A stretch of 64,000 nt of DNA, from contig DATMBG010000040.1 in NCBI GenBank assembly GCA_035559535.1, positions 1 to 64,000 of the forward strand. The letters run 5' to 3'. The notes beneath the pieces were generated by a model that saw only the letters and a list, made by a program, of their open reading frames with translations, had not been told where the DNA came from and searched no databases. This document shows positions 56,044-63,905 of this stretch, piece by piece (position 1 is the stretch's first letter; the number at the start of each line of letters is the position of its first letter). The position numbers and the translations under genes were made by a program. Source of the DNA: Candidatus Limnocylindrales bacterium. GTDB taxonomy: Bacteria; Moduliflexota; Moduliflexia; Moduliflexales; JAUQPW01.

Positions 56044-56409
56044 ATGGCTTTTTTGGTTCCTATTCTCATCATCCTTCTAACCCTGGGTATTCTCCTCGCC
56101 ATTGTGAACTTTGTTCTCAATAACCTAGAAATGTTCCAGCAAGCGTTTGTTATCCACTTTAATTTACCGTATCTGGGGAACTACGCTTCCCAGCCTATTC
56201 AATTTGCCTATCTGATCGCTGCCTGTATTCTTATAGGGGCTTTGGCTACCGCTATACCCGGCTGGTTAGTAAATATCCGACTCATTCGGGTAATCAAAAA
56301 GCAGAAAAAAGAGCTAGAAAATCTACAAAAGGAGTTAGACTCCCTTAAACCACCTCCTACAGAACCTGGAATAACCTCTTTTCCAGAGACCGGGGAAACG
56401 GAAAATTGA
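56044..56409 (+). CDS. lapA: LapA-domain (DUF1049) membrane protein
   Basis: A 121-residue protein with two TM helices (about 5-25 and 56-80) and a C-terminal cytoplasmic coiled coil (IKKQKKELENLQKELDSLK) followed by a Pro/Thr/Glu tail. This is the layout of LapA, which with LapB/FtsH regulates LpxC turnover and LPS assembly in enterobacteria. Its position after kdsD-kdsC fits LPS biogenesis. No lapB-like gene follows. Called by topology and context; sequence similarity to LapA is modest. Confidence 0.72.
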   Translation: MAFLVPILIILLTLGILLAIVNFVLNNLEMFQQAFVIHFNLPYLGNYASQPIQFAYLIAACILIGALATAIPGWLVNIRLIRVIKKQKKELENLQKELDSLKPPPTEPGITSFPETGETEN

Positions 56410-56481
56410 AAATGTTTACGTCTCGATACCCTTGCATTTTTTTCCTAAGTTAGGACTTTTATCCATGAAGGACCCGGAAAA

Positions 56482-56614
56482 GTGTGGAAGGATGGGGGGA
56501 TGGGAGGGTGGAAGGATGGAAGGATGGAAGGATGGAAGGGTGGAAGGATCGGAGTATAAGGGTAGAACTACAGCTATCCTCTACTCCCATCCTCCCATAC
56601 CCCCATACTTATCC
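56482..56614 (+). repeat. Asymmetric octamer hairpin before exbD (element D)
   Basis: Purine-rich left arm 56482-56565, loop of 8, pyrimidine-rich right arm 56574-56614 that ends at the exbD ATG. The left arm is about twice as long and contains five tandem octamers of the GGAAGGAT type at 56510-56549 (one with a single change). The right arm pairs with the inner part of the left. No Shine-Dalgarno sequence precedes the ATG. Confidence 0.8.
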
Positions 56615-57013
56615 ATGCAGTTCAAGAGAAAACGTCGCTACCAACCTGAGATCAATGTAATCAATTTTATTGATGTCTTATTGATGCTGTTGATTTTTTT
56701 CATGATTTCTACTACTTTTATAAAGCAACCCGGAATCCGTGTAGATTTACCTCTTGCCAAATCTGGAACCGGAGATACACAGGAAGGTATCGTCATAACG
56801 ATAACCAACGATAATACTCTCTTTTTAAATGGGCAAAAGGTTACAAAGGAAGTATTATATTCCAATCTGAGACAACTTAATTTAGAGCGTCAGGATCATC
56901 TGGTAGTGATCCGAGCCGACAAAAAAGTTGAGCACGGATGGGTAGTAGCCGTTATGGATACGGCAAAGACTGCCGGGTTTAATCGGTTCGCCATTGCTAC
57001 CAAATCCCAATAA
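56615..57013 (+). CDS. exbD: ExbD/TolR-family biopolymer transport protein
   Basis: A 132-residue inner-membrane protein starting MQFKRKRRYQPEINVINFID at ATG 56615. One TM helix (about 18-40) carries the essential Asp (D20 in INFIDVLL), followed by a periplasmic domain (to 132). It couples proton flow to TonB or Tol complexes with an ExbB/TolQ partner, which is not adjacent. The frame is open through the upstream hairpin back to 56432, giving a 61-residue extension of repeat-encoded sequence (GRMGGWEGGRMEGWKDG...); I reject this as protein but cannot exclude a longer start. Confidence 0.85.
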   Translation: MQFKRKRRYQPEINVINFIDVLLMLLIFFMISTTFIKQPGIRVDLPLAKSGTGDTQEGIVITITNDNTLFLNGQKVTKEVLYSNLRQLNLERQDHLVVIRADKKVEHGWVVAVMDTAKTAGFNRFAIATKSQ

Positions 57014-57061
57014 TATGCTCCTTGCTCCGGAAGTAGAGGTAACCGGAGGCTCGTCTTGGAT

Positions 57062-57091
57062 CTGACAGGTTCCATCCCGGGCTTCTATTAT
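57062..57091 (+). promoter_or_regulatory. Candidate promoter of the rpsF operon
   Basis: CTGACA (57062-57067), 18-base spacer, TATTAT (57086-57091). The leader contains a GGCT/AGCC hairpin preceded by ACCG near 57114-57134, just ahead of the AAAGGAG of rpsF. An S6:S18-type autoregulatory leader is possible but unproven. Confidence 0.4.
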
Positions 57092-57147
57092 AAAGGGAGA
57101 GATTGTCTCTACAAACCGGGGCTGTTTAGCCGAAAGGAGATGTTAAA

Positions 57148-57594
57148 ATGCGAATTTATGAAAGTGTTTTTATTGCAAACCCTTCCCTCTCTGAGGAAGA
57201 AGTTAATCAAACCATTGATCTGATTCAGAATGTAATCACCGGTAACGGAGGAGAAATTGTTAAGGTGGATAAATGGGGTAAAAGACCCCTGGCTTATGAA
57301 ATCAAAAAACAGAAAGAAGGGTATTACGTTCTTTTGCTTTTTAATGCCGATTCTAAAGTCCTGAGCGAACTCGACCGCAGATATAAATTAACCGATCACA
57401 TTCTTCGGTATAATATTATAAAACTAGGTGATAAACCGGGTGAACTACCTCCAGGATACGGGCAATATACTCTGGATACCCAGTTTGTAGGTTCAGAATT
57501 CGGTATGCATGCCTATGATGAGTATGAAGAAGGAAAAGAAGAATATGATGAAGAGGAAGAGGCGGATGAGTCGTTTGATGAAGAAATCGAGTAA
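57148..57594 (+). CDS. rpsF: 30S ribosomal protein S6
   Basis: A 148-residue S6. The ferredoxin-like core (1-95) begins [19 protein letters not shown] and has [24 protein letters not shown] and LRYNIIKL. The extra C-terminal 50 residues are strongly acidic ([22 protein letters not shown]), a tail also seen in other S6 proteins, where it can be glutamylated. Good AAAGGAG site. rpsR follows by 14 bases; the ssb gene that often lies between them is missing. Confidence 0.97.
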   Translation: MRIYESVFIANPSLSEEEVNQTIDLIQNVITGNGGEIVKVDKWGKRPLAYEIKKQKEGYYVLLLFNADSKVLSELDRRYKLTDHILRYNIIKLGDKPGELPPGYGQYTLDTQFVGSEFGMHAYDEYEEGKEEYDEEEEADESFDEEIE

Positions 57595-57608
57595 GGAGGG
57601 AGAGTGTT

Positions 57609-57842
57609 ATGTTTAAACCCAAGGGAAAGCGTTTTAGACGTAGAAAAGTTTGCCGGTTCTGTGCAGAAAAAGTTGTTTATATCGATTATAAAGATCAAAA
57701 ACGTCTCAGGGGGTTTATTACCGAAAGGGGAAAAATAGTTCCTCGAAGAATATCCGGTAACTGTGCCTATCATCAGAGGCGTCTTACCACCGCCATTAAG
57801 CGGGCAAGACATATTGCTCTGCTTCCATTCACGGCAGAATAA
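57609..57842 (+). CDS. rpsR: 30S ribosomal protein S18
   Basis: A 77-residue S18 with the family core [21 protein letters not shown] and [23 protein letters not shown] with C-A-Y-H further on suggests the zinc-binding (C+) form. Preceded by AAGGAGGGAG. It binds with S6 to the 16S rRNA platform. A hairpin follows its stop. Confidence 0.97.
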   Translation: MFKPKGKRFRRRKVCRFCAEKVVYIDYKDQKRLRGFITERGKIVPRRISGNCAYHQRRLTTAIKRARHIALLPFTAE

Positions 57843-57848
57843 TTCATT

Positions 57849-57918
57849 GGGCGATGAGTCCTGGGGGATGAAGAACGGCCCTCTCTTTTATCCCTCATCT
57901 CCCAGGATCCATCGCCTG
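57849..57918 (+). repeat. Hairpin between rpsR and rplI (element F)
   Basis: GGCGATGAGTCCTGGGGGATGA (57850-57871) pairs imperfectly with TCATCTCCCAGGATCCATCGCC (57895-57916). It occupies the 87-base gap and ends about 12 bases before the rplI ATG, which has no Shine-Dalgarno sequence, unusual for a ribosomal protein gene. Confidence 0.7.
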
Positions 57919-57929
57919 GGACTTCTAAC

Positions 57930-58385
57930 ATGCAGGTGATTTTAAAACAGGATGTAGAAAAGCTGGGTAAACGGTGGGACCAGGTTAAGGTAGCAGATGG
58001 ATATGCCAGGAATTATTTGATTCCAAAAGGATTAGCCATGGAAGCTACTCCCCAGAATCTGATGATCCTTAAGCGGTTCCAGGAGGCTGAAGCAAGGAAG
58101 AAACAAAAAGAATTGGAACAGGCTGAACAGATCGCCAAGAAAATCAGAAGTTTATCTTGTGTTATTACAAGACAGGCCGGGGAAGGTGATAAACTCTTCG
58201 GATCGGTAACATCCATCGATATCGCTAACTTTCTAGAAGAAAATAAAATTCAGATAGACCGAAAGAAAATCGATCTGGAAGAACCCATTAAATCTCTTGG
58301 GGTGTTCAGGGTTCCGATCAAGCTTCATCCCGAAGTTATTGCAGAGCTTAAAGTTAAAGTTGTTAAGGAAGAAAATCCAAAGTAG
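57930..58385 (+). CDS. rplI: 50S ribosomal protein L9
   Basis: A 151-residue L9. N-terminal domain MQVILKQDVEKLGKRWDQVKVADGYARNYLIPKGLAM, a long helix rich in Lys/Glu/Gln (about 45-80) and C-terminal domain with LFGSVTSIDIANFL and IKSLGVFRVPIKLHPEVIAELKVKVV. Full length. The start follows a hairpin with no ribosome binding site, so translation may be coupled to rpsR. Confidence 0.97.
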   Translation: MQVILKQDVEKLGKRWDQVKVADGYARNYLIPKGLAMEATPQNLMILKRFQEAEARKKQKELEQAEQIAKKIRSLSCVITRQAGEGDKLFGSVTSIDIANFLEENKIQIDRKKIDLEEPIKSLGVFRVPIKLHPEVIAELKVKVVKEENPK

Positions 58386-58400
58386 CCAGCAGGAATAAGA

Positions 58401-58475
58401 GTGGGAGAATAGGAGAACAAGAAATAGGGGCGGATCCTAGATCCGCCCTTACTTCTCCTATCTTCCCATCCACCC
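58401..58475 (+). repeat. Hairpin between rplI and the LOG gene (element E)
   Basis: Purine-rich arm 58401-58435, loop 58436-58440, pyrimidine-rich arm 58441-58475. The inner stem GGGGCGGAT/ATCCGCCC is perfect. It starts 16 bases after the rplI stop and ends 10 bases before the LOG ATG; as at glcF, the last bases before the start are TTTAG, with no Shine-Dalgarno sequence. Confidence 0.8.
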
Positions 58476-58485
58476 ATCCTTTTAG

Positions 58486-59514
58486 ATGAATACAGATCCC
58501 CTTTCAAATCCAGACAGCGAAACCTATATTACTCAGCTACTTAATTTATATAAGGATTCCCCCAATACCGAACTTGTTAAGGGTATTATTTTAAATATCT
58601 TAAAGCTGTTAGAAAACAATACCGATCGTGGTGATATTAAAATCATTTATAATACCTTGAAAGATATGGGGCAGGCGCTCAGAACTTTTGCACCCTATCG
58701 ACATATTCGAAAGGTAAGCATTTTCGGTTCTGCCCGAATTCCAGAAACAGATCCTGAATTTGAACAGGCCGTTAAGTTTGCTGAGAAAATTAGGGAGCAT
58801 GGATTTATGATCATCACCGGAGCGGGGAATGGAATTATGAAGGCGGCCCAAAAGGGAGCCGGTCGAGAACATAGTTTTGGGGTTAATATCCGGTTGCCCT
58901 TCGAGCAACAAGCCAATGAGTATATTCGAGGCGATCCGAAGCTTATTCATTTTAAATATTTCTTTACCAGAAAGCTGTTCTTTATCAAAGAGACCCATGC
59001 GGCTGTGTTCTTCCCAGGAGGTTTTGGTACCCTGGATGAAGCCTTTGAATCCTTGACTCTGGTTCAGACTGGTAAGTCTATGCCCCTTCCCCTTGTTTTT
59101 TTAGATATCCCTGGAGGAACTTACTGGTCGGAGTGGAAAACCCATATTGAACAGCATATGCTTAAAAGAGGGCTTATCTCTCCGGAAGACCTCCACCTTT
59201 TTAAGGTTACCGATCATGTGGATGAGGCTTGTGAGGAGATTCTAAACTTCTACAAAGTTTACCATTCCCTCCGCTATGTAAAAAATCAACTCATTATTCG
59301 GTTACAAAAGCCTATTGAACCTGAGTTGTTGGATATCTTGAACGCTGAATTTAAGGATATCCTGGCCCAGGATAGGATACAACAAACACACGCCGCCTAT
59401 GAGGGTCTGGACGAGGGGGATCTGGCCAACCTGCCTCGATTGGTCTTTTATTTTAACCGCAAAAGCTTCGGTCGGTTACGTCAGATGATCGACCGGATCA
59501 ACAAGGGGATATAG
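58486..59514 (+). CDS. LOG-family (Rossmann) nucleotide phosphoribohydrolase-like protein
   Basis: A 342-residue protein. The central domain (about 80-265) is LOG-like: SIFGSARIPETDPEF, ITGAGNGIMKAAQKGAG, GVNIRLPFEQQAN and FPGGFGTLDEAFE, the PGGxGTxxE active-site motif that cleaves nucleoside 5'-monophosphates such as cytokinin precursors. It is longer than the usual 190-230 residues, with an N-terminal helical part (1-75) and a C-terminal part (270-342) that I cannot assign. The next gene starts 2 bases after its stop. Confidence 0.87.
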   Translation: MNTDPLSNPDSETYITQLLNLYKDSPNTELVKGIILNILKLLENNTDRGDIKIIYNTLKDMGQALRTFAPYRHIRKVSIFGSARIPETDPEFEQAVKFAEKIREHGFMIITGAGNGIMKAAQKGAGREHSFGVNIRLPFEQQANEYIRGDPKLIHFKYFFTRKLFFIKETHAAVFFPGGFGTLDEAFESLTLVQTGKSMPLPLVFLDIPGGTYWSEWKTHIEQHMLKRGLISPEDLHLFKVTDHVDEACEEILNFYKVYHSLRYVKNQLIIRLQKPIEPELLDILNAEFKDILAQDRIQQTHAAYEGLDEGDLANLPRLVFYFNRKSFGRLRQMIDRINKGI

Positions 59515-59516
59515 CT

Positions 59517-59822
59517 ATGCGTGCCATTTTTATTTTTATCAAGGTCGATTTAGGTCGCGTTAAAGAAGTAGCTGATAAACTCATCGAGGTCGATGAAGCC
59601 TCGGAGGTATATTCCGTTGCCGGAGAATATGATATCTTAGCGAAATTCTATGTTTCTGATCTGGAAGCCCTGGGGGAGATTATCCAGACCAAAGTACATA
59701 CCATTCCCCACATCCGGGAAACCCATACCCTTATTACCTTTAATGCCTTTAAAACACCGCACATAAAAGTGGAATCGGTAGGAGATAGACCCCATAAATA
59801 TGCCCCTCGCCTGGTGGAATGA
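59517..59822 (+). CDS. Stand-alone Lrp/AsnC ligand-binding (RAM) domain protein
   Basis: A 101-residue protein matching only the C-terminal effector domain of Lrp/AsnC regulators (AIFIFIKVDLGRVKEVADKLIEVDEASEVYSVAGEYDILAKFYVSDLE...THTLITF), followed by about 20 residues of tail. No DNA-binding helix-turn-helix is present. Such single RAM proteins bind amino acids or other ligands and may modulate a partner; coupling to the LOG gene (2-base gap) suggests a shared task, unknown. Confidence 0.88.
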   Translation: MRAIFIFIKVDLGRVKEVADKLIEVDEASEVYSVAGEYDILAKFYVSDLEALGEIIQTKVHTIPHIRETHTLITFNAFKTPHIKVESVGDRPHKYAPRLVE

Positions 59823-59925
59823 CCCTATCTTTGGGACTGAGAATCCCGGGTCATGAGGAAAGGTCTTAAGCCCCCTAACCCGAGACTTTTCCGGCAAAGG
59901 GGATATGCGGTTGTATTTCGCTCTT

Positions 59926-60489
59926 TTACTTTAAGCGCTCCCAGGTAAGACGCGCAGTCGCCTGTTCACCGGCATACAGGAAAGGAGGCGGCCTGAGCGT
60001 CAACCGATCCCCGGAGAACTCGAAGAATCGCTTCTGATCCATACCTAACCAGTTGGGAAATAAACTGAGTTCTATATGATGAATGACAAAACCCTCCTCT
60101 TCGTTGACTGTATAGGTACTACAATAAGCGATGTATCCTTCATAAGCAGCCTTTTTCTCCTCTGGAGTCCCTCCCTCCAAAAGATTATCTGAAGAAAACT
60201 TCGTACGATTGGGACGCATAATCTGAACACACATGTGCCCATTCGCATCATACATGATCCAACCGGTTGCATCTTGTCCAAAAGGGGGTTGGATCTTTTC
60301 ACCGTTTGATCTTTGCATCTCCCAAGAAACAAGCTTCCAGGTTCCAACAAATCGGTCTTTGACCTTTTGAGAAGACTTCTGGGTCGTCTGAGAAGGCTCT
60401 TGCTGACCTCTGCCGGGGTAATCCCATAAGAGGATTAAACTTAAGAGAAGGGCCATTATACCTAGATATTTTATAATTTTTAAACTCAC
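59926..60489 (-). CDS. Lipocalin-like domain protein, secreted
   Basis: A 187-residue protein with a signal-like N-terminus (MALLLSLILLW region, about 8-27), a short Gln/Ser-rich linker and a lipocalin-like beta-barrel domain (from DRFVGTWKLVSWEMQRSNGE through GWIMYDANGHMCVQIMRP to LTLRPPP...RLTWERLK). It matches the PF13924-type lipocalin-like family, which has no firmly known function. Alone on the minus strand, divergent from the small membrane gene at 60676. Confidence 0.82.
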   Translation of the reverse strand: MSLKIIKYLGIMALLLSLILLWDYPGRGQQEPSQTTQKSSQKVKDRFVGTWKLVSWEMQRSNGEKIQPPFGQDATGWIMYDANGHMCVQIMRPNRTKFSSDNLLEGGTPEEKKAAYEGYIAYCSTYTVNEEEGFVIHHIELSLFPNWLGMDQKRFFEFSGDRLTLRPPPFLYAGEQATARLTWERLK

Positions 60490-60597
60490 TGCTAACCTCC
60501 TTTTCTTAAAAGGGCTATCTTCTATTAAAGTATTTCAGCTCTATTTCATTGAATCTATTTAAGATTTTAGTGTCAATAAAAATGATATTTTATCCGA

Positions 60598-60619
60598 TCA
60601 AGCGGGACGCTTAACCTAC
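60598..60619. repeat. Dispersed palindrome, fourth copy of the 12909 family
   Basis: TCAAGCG...CGCTTAACCTAC, the same orientation as 24656-24677. Relative to the other copies, two positions have changed on opposite sides of the stem (A to G and T to C), keeping the pairing. Confidence 0.55.
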
Positions 60620-60675
60620 TATTTATTATCCAACACACACCAGTTTAACAAACCCTTTACAGGAGAACGATAATT

Positions 60676-60852
60676 ATGAATAAGTATACCGCCTTGCTTA
60701 TCCTCGCGTTTATTATTAAGCTCATCTGCCTCATAGATATCTTTATGTACGTGCTTACAAGCCGCTATTTTTTTCATCCCTTTGGGGCAATTATTTTGTT
60801 CATCGGTGCTACCTTCTTATCCTTGTTGGTTAAAAAGAAGAGTCGGATCTAA
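60676..60852 (+). CDS. Small two-helix membrane protein (58 residues)
   Basis: ATG 60676 to TAA 60852 encodes MNKYTALLILAFIIKLICLI followed by DIFMYVLTSRYFFHPFGAII and LFIGATFLSLLVKKKSRI. The ribosome binding site AGGAGA lies ten bases upstream. Two hydrophobic helices (about 4-26 and 34-52) and a basic C-terminus (KKKSRI) predict both ends in the cytoplasm. I do not recognise a family. It is easily missed because of its size. Confidence 0.65.
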   Translation: MNKYTALLILAFIIKLICLIDIFMYVLTSRYFFHPFGAIILFIGATFLSLLVKKKSRI

Positions 60853-60951
60853 TCCCTGGATCCAGTCTACAGAGGGTGCGAATAGGAAGGCAAAGGAGTT
60901 TATCACTTCCTGTTGGCTTGAAATATTCTACCCATCCTGAATTTTATGCCT

Positions 60952-62547
60952 TCAACAAGAACGGTCCACATAACAGGCTAAATCAGAGGTATCGGAGGGA
61001 TGAGAGATCTTGCCATTTCTTTTGTAAGTTGTTGGCTTAGAAACCTTTCCACCAGAGTCCTCAACCCTGATTTCTTTAATAAACACGGGGAGATTCATTG
61101 CTTTAGATATTCTCACCTGCTCGTGTTCGGCTTCCTGGATACTTTTAAAGCTACCAACACAGGCCATAAATTTAATCCCTTCTGGAGTCCTTCTCTGAAG
61201 TAAATAGAGATCAGAAAAGTGATTAAGGGATGATCGAATTTCCAAAACGGAATTTTTCGCCTCCTCTTGGATCCTGTAACCTTTATCCAAGCAGACGAGA
61301 TAAGTAACAGGAGGAATTTCTTGTTCTATCTTCGGAGGGATTGAAGGAACGGAGGCTTCAGAGAAATTATTTCCCATAGAAGATGGGGTATCTATAGACT
61401 CGGATTTTGTTTTTATAGAAGATGTAGGATGGGACAAATTTTCCTGTTCTATTAACTGTCTAACTTTTGCCAAGTAATGATCTGTTTCCGGCGAGGGAAT
61501 GTTCAAAGGATCAGTAGGTTCAAGTCCTTTTCCATGATACAGGGTGCCGTTGGGGGTTTGTAGCAAGGCCGTTGTAAGAATAAGGGCAGAGCCATCTTTT
61601 AATTCGATGACATCCTGCATTATCCCCTTTCCATAAGTTTTTTCACCTATGGACCTGGCACGGTCATTTTGCACCAAAGCAGCGATGAAAACCTCGGCGG
61701 CACTGGCTGTTCTTTTGTCCTGCCATAAAAAGAGCTGAGAGGTTCTATTTGTGGGAAGACTGGTACTTTTATACTGGATACTCACTCCGGCTCGGGTTTT
61801 GATACTTACGATTTTTTTATTTTTATCTAAAAATAACATGGCTGAATCAACGGCCTCATTTAGATCTCCCCCCGGATTTCCTCGTAGATCAAGAACCATT
61901 TGAGACACTTCTCCCAAAGTAAGAAGGAGGTTTTTAAGCTCACGTTGGGTATTGCTTTTAAAAGATGAGAGGGTAATCACCGGAAGGGTTCCCTGCCAGG
62001 TTATCCACACAGACCTGGCCTGTATTTCTTTACGTTTCACCCTGAAGGTTTTCAATTGGTCTCCGCGTCGAACTTTGAGGACAACTTCCTTTCCGGCTTC
62101 ACCCCTTACCAGGATACTCACATCCATAAGAGATTTTCCTGAAACGCTTATGTCATTAACCGATTCAAGAATATCACCGAATTTAATCCCCGCTTTCTCC
62201 GCAGGTCCATGGGCATGGGGAATACAAAGAATCCGATCGGAGGAAGTCACTTCGATATCCATTCCTATACCCACATAGCGGCTTTTCTGAGATGCCTTAA
62301 AAGAGGCGTATTCTTCCGGAGATAAATAGGTGGAGAAACGATCCAGGTTTTTTAAATAGGCTTTGAGAGTTTCCCGAACAATATCCTGGGGTTTGGTTCC
62401 CGGCTCTAAATAAAAGGCATTTTTTTGAATCTGGTTAATGGCCTCAAGATAAAAAGGGATATCCTGGTCTTGGGAATAGGTCGAGGAAGTCTTGAATCCA
62501 AAAAACAAGCAGAAAAAGAATAGAAAAGCCCATTTCTGTGGGTCCAT
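60952..62547 (-). CDS. C-terminal processing protease (S41) with PDZ and SPOR-like domains
   Basis: A 531-residue exported protease. Signal-like N-terminus (about 5-25), an N-terminal helical part with NLDRFSTYLSPEEY, a PDZ domain (about 90-170, GIGMDIEV...AGIKFGDILESVNDISV) and the S41 catalytic domain. The nucleophile Ser lies in KRTASAAEVF and the general-base Lys in GEKTYGKGIMQ. After a Ser/Pro-rich linker (about 375-415) comes a domain resembling SPOR (CVGSFKSIQEAEHEQVRI...VFIKEI), which would bind denuded peptidoglycan. A CtpA-type protease with a SPOR-like tail is unusual; the SPOR call is tentative. Confidence 0.88.
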   Translation of the reverse strand: MDPQKWAFLFFFCLFFGFKTSSTYSQDQDIPFYLEAINQIQKNAFYLEPGTKPQDIVRETLKAYLKNLDRFSTYLSPEEYASFKASQKSRYVGIGMDIEVTSSDRILCIPHAHGPAEKAGIKFGDILESVNDISVSGKSLMDVSILVRGEAGKEVVLKVRRGDQLKTFRVKRKEIQARSVWITWQGTLPVITLSSFKSNTQRELKNLLLTLGEVSQMVLDLRGNPGGDLNEAVDSAMLFLDKNKKIVSIKTRAGVSIQYKSTSLPTNRTSQLFLWQDKRTASAAEVFIAALVQNDRARSIGEKTYGKGIMQDVIELKDGSALILTTALLQTPNGTLYHGKGLEPTDPLNIPSPETDHYLAKVRQLIEQENLSHPTSSIKTKSESIDTPSSMGNNFSEASVPSIPPKIEQEIPPVTYLVCLDKGYRIQEEAKNSVLEIRSSLNHFSDLYLLQRRTPEGIKFMACVGSFKSIQEAEHEQVRISKAMNLPVFIKEIRVEDSGGKVSKPTTYKRNGKISHPSDTSDLACYVDRSC

Positions 62548-62620
62548 AACTTTGTCCTATGGGTTAAATTCTCACTGAAGGAACCGGATTTAAAGAAACA
62601 GAGAGTTTCCCATTAAGCCC

Positions 62621-63106
62621 TTAGAGCGAAGCTGCCATTTCTAAAAGGGTATCGATTTCCTTGTTAAGATTTTGAATGCGTTGTTCTTTTTCTTGAATCG
62701 TGAGCTGGGTATGTTTTCGCAGGGCCTGGATTTCATTTTTTAGCCGGGTAAGTTCCTGCTCAACGCGTTGTTTCTCTTTTTGTTTCGCATCGGTTTCCGC
62801 CTGATATTGTGCTAGGATCTCCCTAAGTTGTTCCAGCTCGACATCCAAACGCTCCAACATCTCCCTTTGCTCATCGAGCTGAGCCTGTAATCGGGCCCTC
62901 TCGTCTTCTAAATCCCGGGATCTTTGTCTTTCTTTTTCTCCCTCTCTCCGCAACGCTTCGAGTCTTTGTTGTCGCTCTTCGATTCGTTTTTTATAATCTT
63001 CCTTATACTGCCAATAACCGATTAATCCACCTTCCCGGGGATTACTTGAAGTAGCACAACTCGTCAAGAATCCCAAGAAAAAAATGTAGCTTAAAATCTT
63101 TTTCAT
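62621..63106 (-). CDS. Coiled-coil lipoprotein
   Basis: A 161-residue protein starting MKKILSYIFFLGFLTSCATSS at ATG 63106, with GGAGG seven bases upstream; the frame is open to 63172 but the lipoprotein signal fixes the start. The lipobox is LTSC. From about 40 to the end it is almost continuous coiled coil rich in Glu, Gln and Arg. It probably sits in the outer membrane as a structural or peptidoglycan-associated protein. It forms a pair with the lipoprotein gene just upstream. Confidence 0.83.
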   Translation of the reverse strand: MKKILSYIFFLGFLTSCATSSNPREGGLIGYWQYKEDYKKRIEERQQRLEALRREGEKERQRSRDLEDERARLQAQLDEQREMLERLDVELEQLREILAQYQAETDAKQKEKQRVEQELTRLKNEIQALRKHTQLTIQEKEQRIQNLNKEIDTLLEMAASL

Positions 63107-63168
63107 CGTAATGCCTCCGTTTAACAGGCAAGAGGTGCTACCCTTGCCGATATGAATTCTCCTATCCC

Positions 63169-63816
63169 TCAAATGCTCATCTTTTGATTGATGGCAGCTA
63201 AGTGCTCCGTTGTTTGCTCAAGTTCTGCTACACTTTGTTCGAGTTGTTTGATTTTAGCATTCAAGGCAGCCAGACGTGCCTGAGATTGTCCCTGTTCTCG
63301 CCTCAAAACCTCTCGCTGGATTACAATTTCATCCCTCGCTCTCTGCAATCTTTTCTCGGCCTCATTTAGACTGGCCTGTAGGGATTGTTGCTTTTTCTTG
63401 AGTTCAGTTTTTGTAACCTGTTTGCTATTATAGGCGTCTATTAATCTATCCACTTCCTGTTCCTGGTCTCTAATTTCGCTTTCCAGGTAAGCGTTATACT
63501 GTCGCGTTTCCTGATTTACCTTTTCAGCCGAGGCGATACAGGCATCCAGATAATCTTCTTCTTTAACATATTGGGCTTTAAGATTAGCCACATGGGTAGC
63601 ATAGGCATAACCCCCTATCAGTCCGATTCCTCCACCTATGAAGGCTCCTTTCAAGGCCCCTTCTTTACCCCCGGCAGCGGCGCCTATGGCCGCACCTACC
63701 GCAGCACCTGCAGCAGCCCCCAGACCGGCCCCCTGGGCCTTGGTTCGCTGCTGGTCTGTAGCACACCCTACGATCCATACAACCAATAGCATTAAGCTTA
63801 TGATTTTTTTTAACAT
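63169..63816 (-). CDS. Glycine-zipper lipoprotein with coiled coil
   Basis: A 215-residue protein. Lipoprotein signal with lipobox VGC (VVWIVGCATDQ), a glycine-zipper membrane segment (about 28-72, GAGLGAAAGAAVGAAIGAAAGG...GGGIGLIGGY) and a long coiled coil (about 85-210). Glycine-zipper lipoproteins insert in or span the outer membrane. Preceded by AAGGGGGAAGGGCT. The 62-base gap to the next lipoprotein gene implies an operon. Confidence 0.85.
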   Translation of the reverse strand: MLKKIISLMLLVVWIVGCATDQQRTKAQGAGLGAAAGAAVGAAIGAAAGGKEGALKGAFIGGGIGLIGGYAYATHVANLKAQYVKEEDYLDACIASAEKVNQETRQYNAYLESEIRDQEQEVDRLIDAYNSKQVTKTELKKKQQSLQASLNEAEKRLQRARDEIVIQREVLRREQGQSQARLAALNAKIKQLEQSVAELEQTTEHLAAINQKMSI

Positions 63817-63846
63817 AGCCCTTCCCCCTTTTTCCTATCGGCTTTA

Positions 63847-63865
63847 CAGAATTTCTAAAATTCTG
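63847..63865. promoter_or_regulatory. Perfect palindrome upstream of the lipoprotein pair
   Basis: CAGAATTT and AAATTCTG around a 3-base centre, 30 bases before the glycine-zipper ATG on the minus strand. It could be an operator for the lipoprotein genes or a terminator for the gene at the right edge; there is no long T-run. Confidence 0.35.
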
Positions 63866-63905
63866 CAAGCTTATTTGTTAGACAGGTTAATAAAGAAAAA
63901 GCTGA

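Noticed and set aside
56432-56614. 61-residue N-terminal extension of ExbD
   Set aside because: Encoded by the hairpin repeat; family proteins begin at MQFKRKRR. A longer start cannot be fully excluded.
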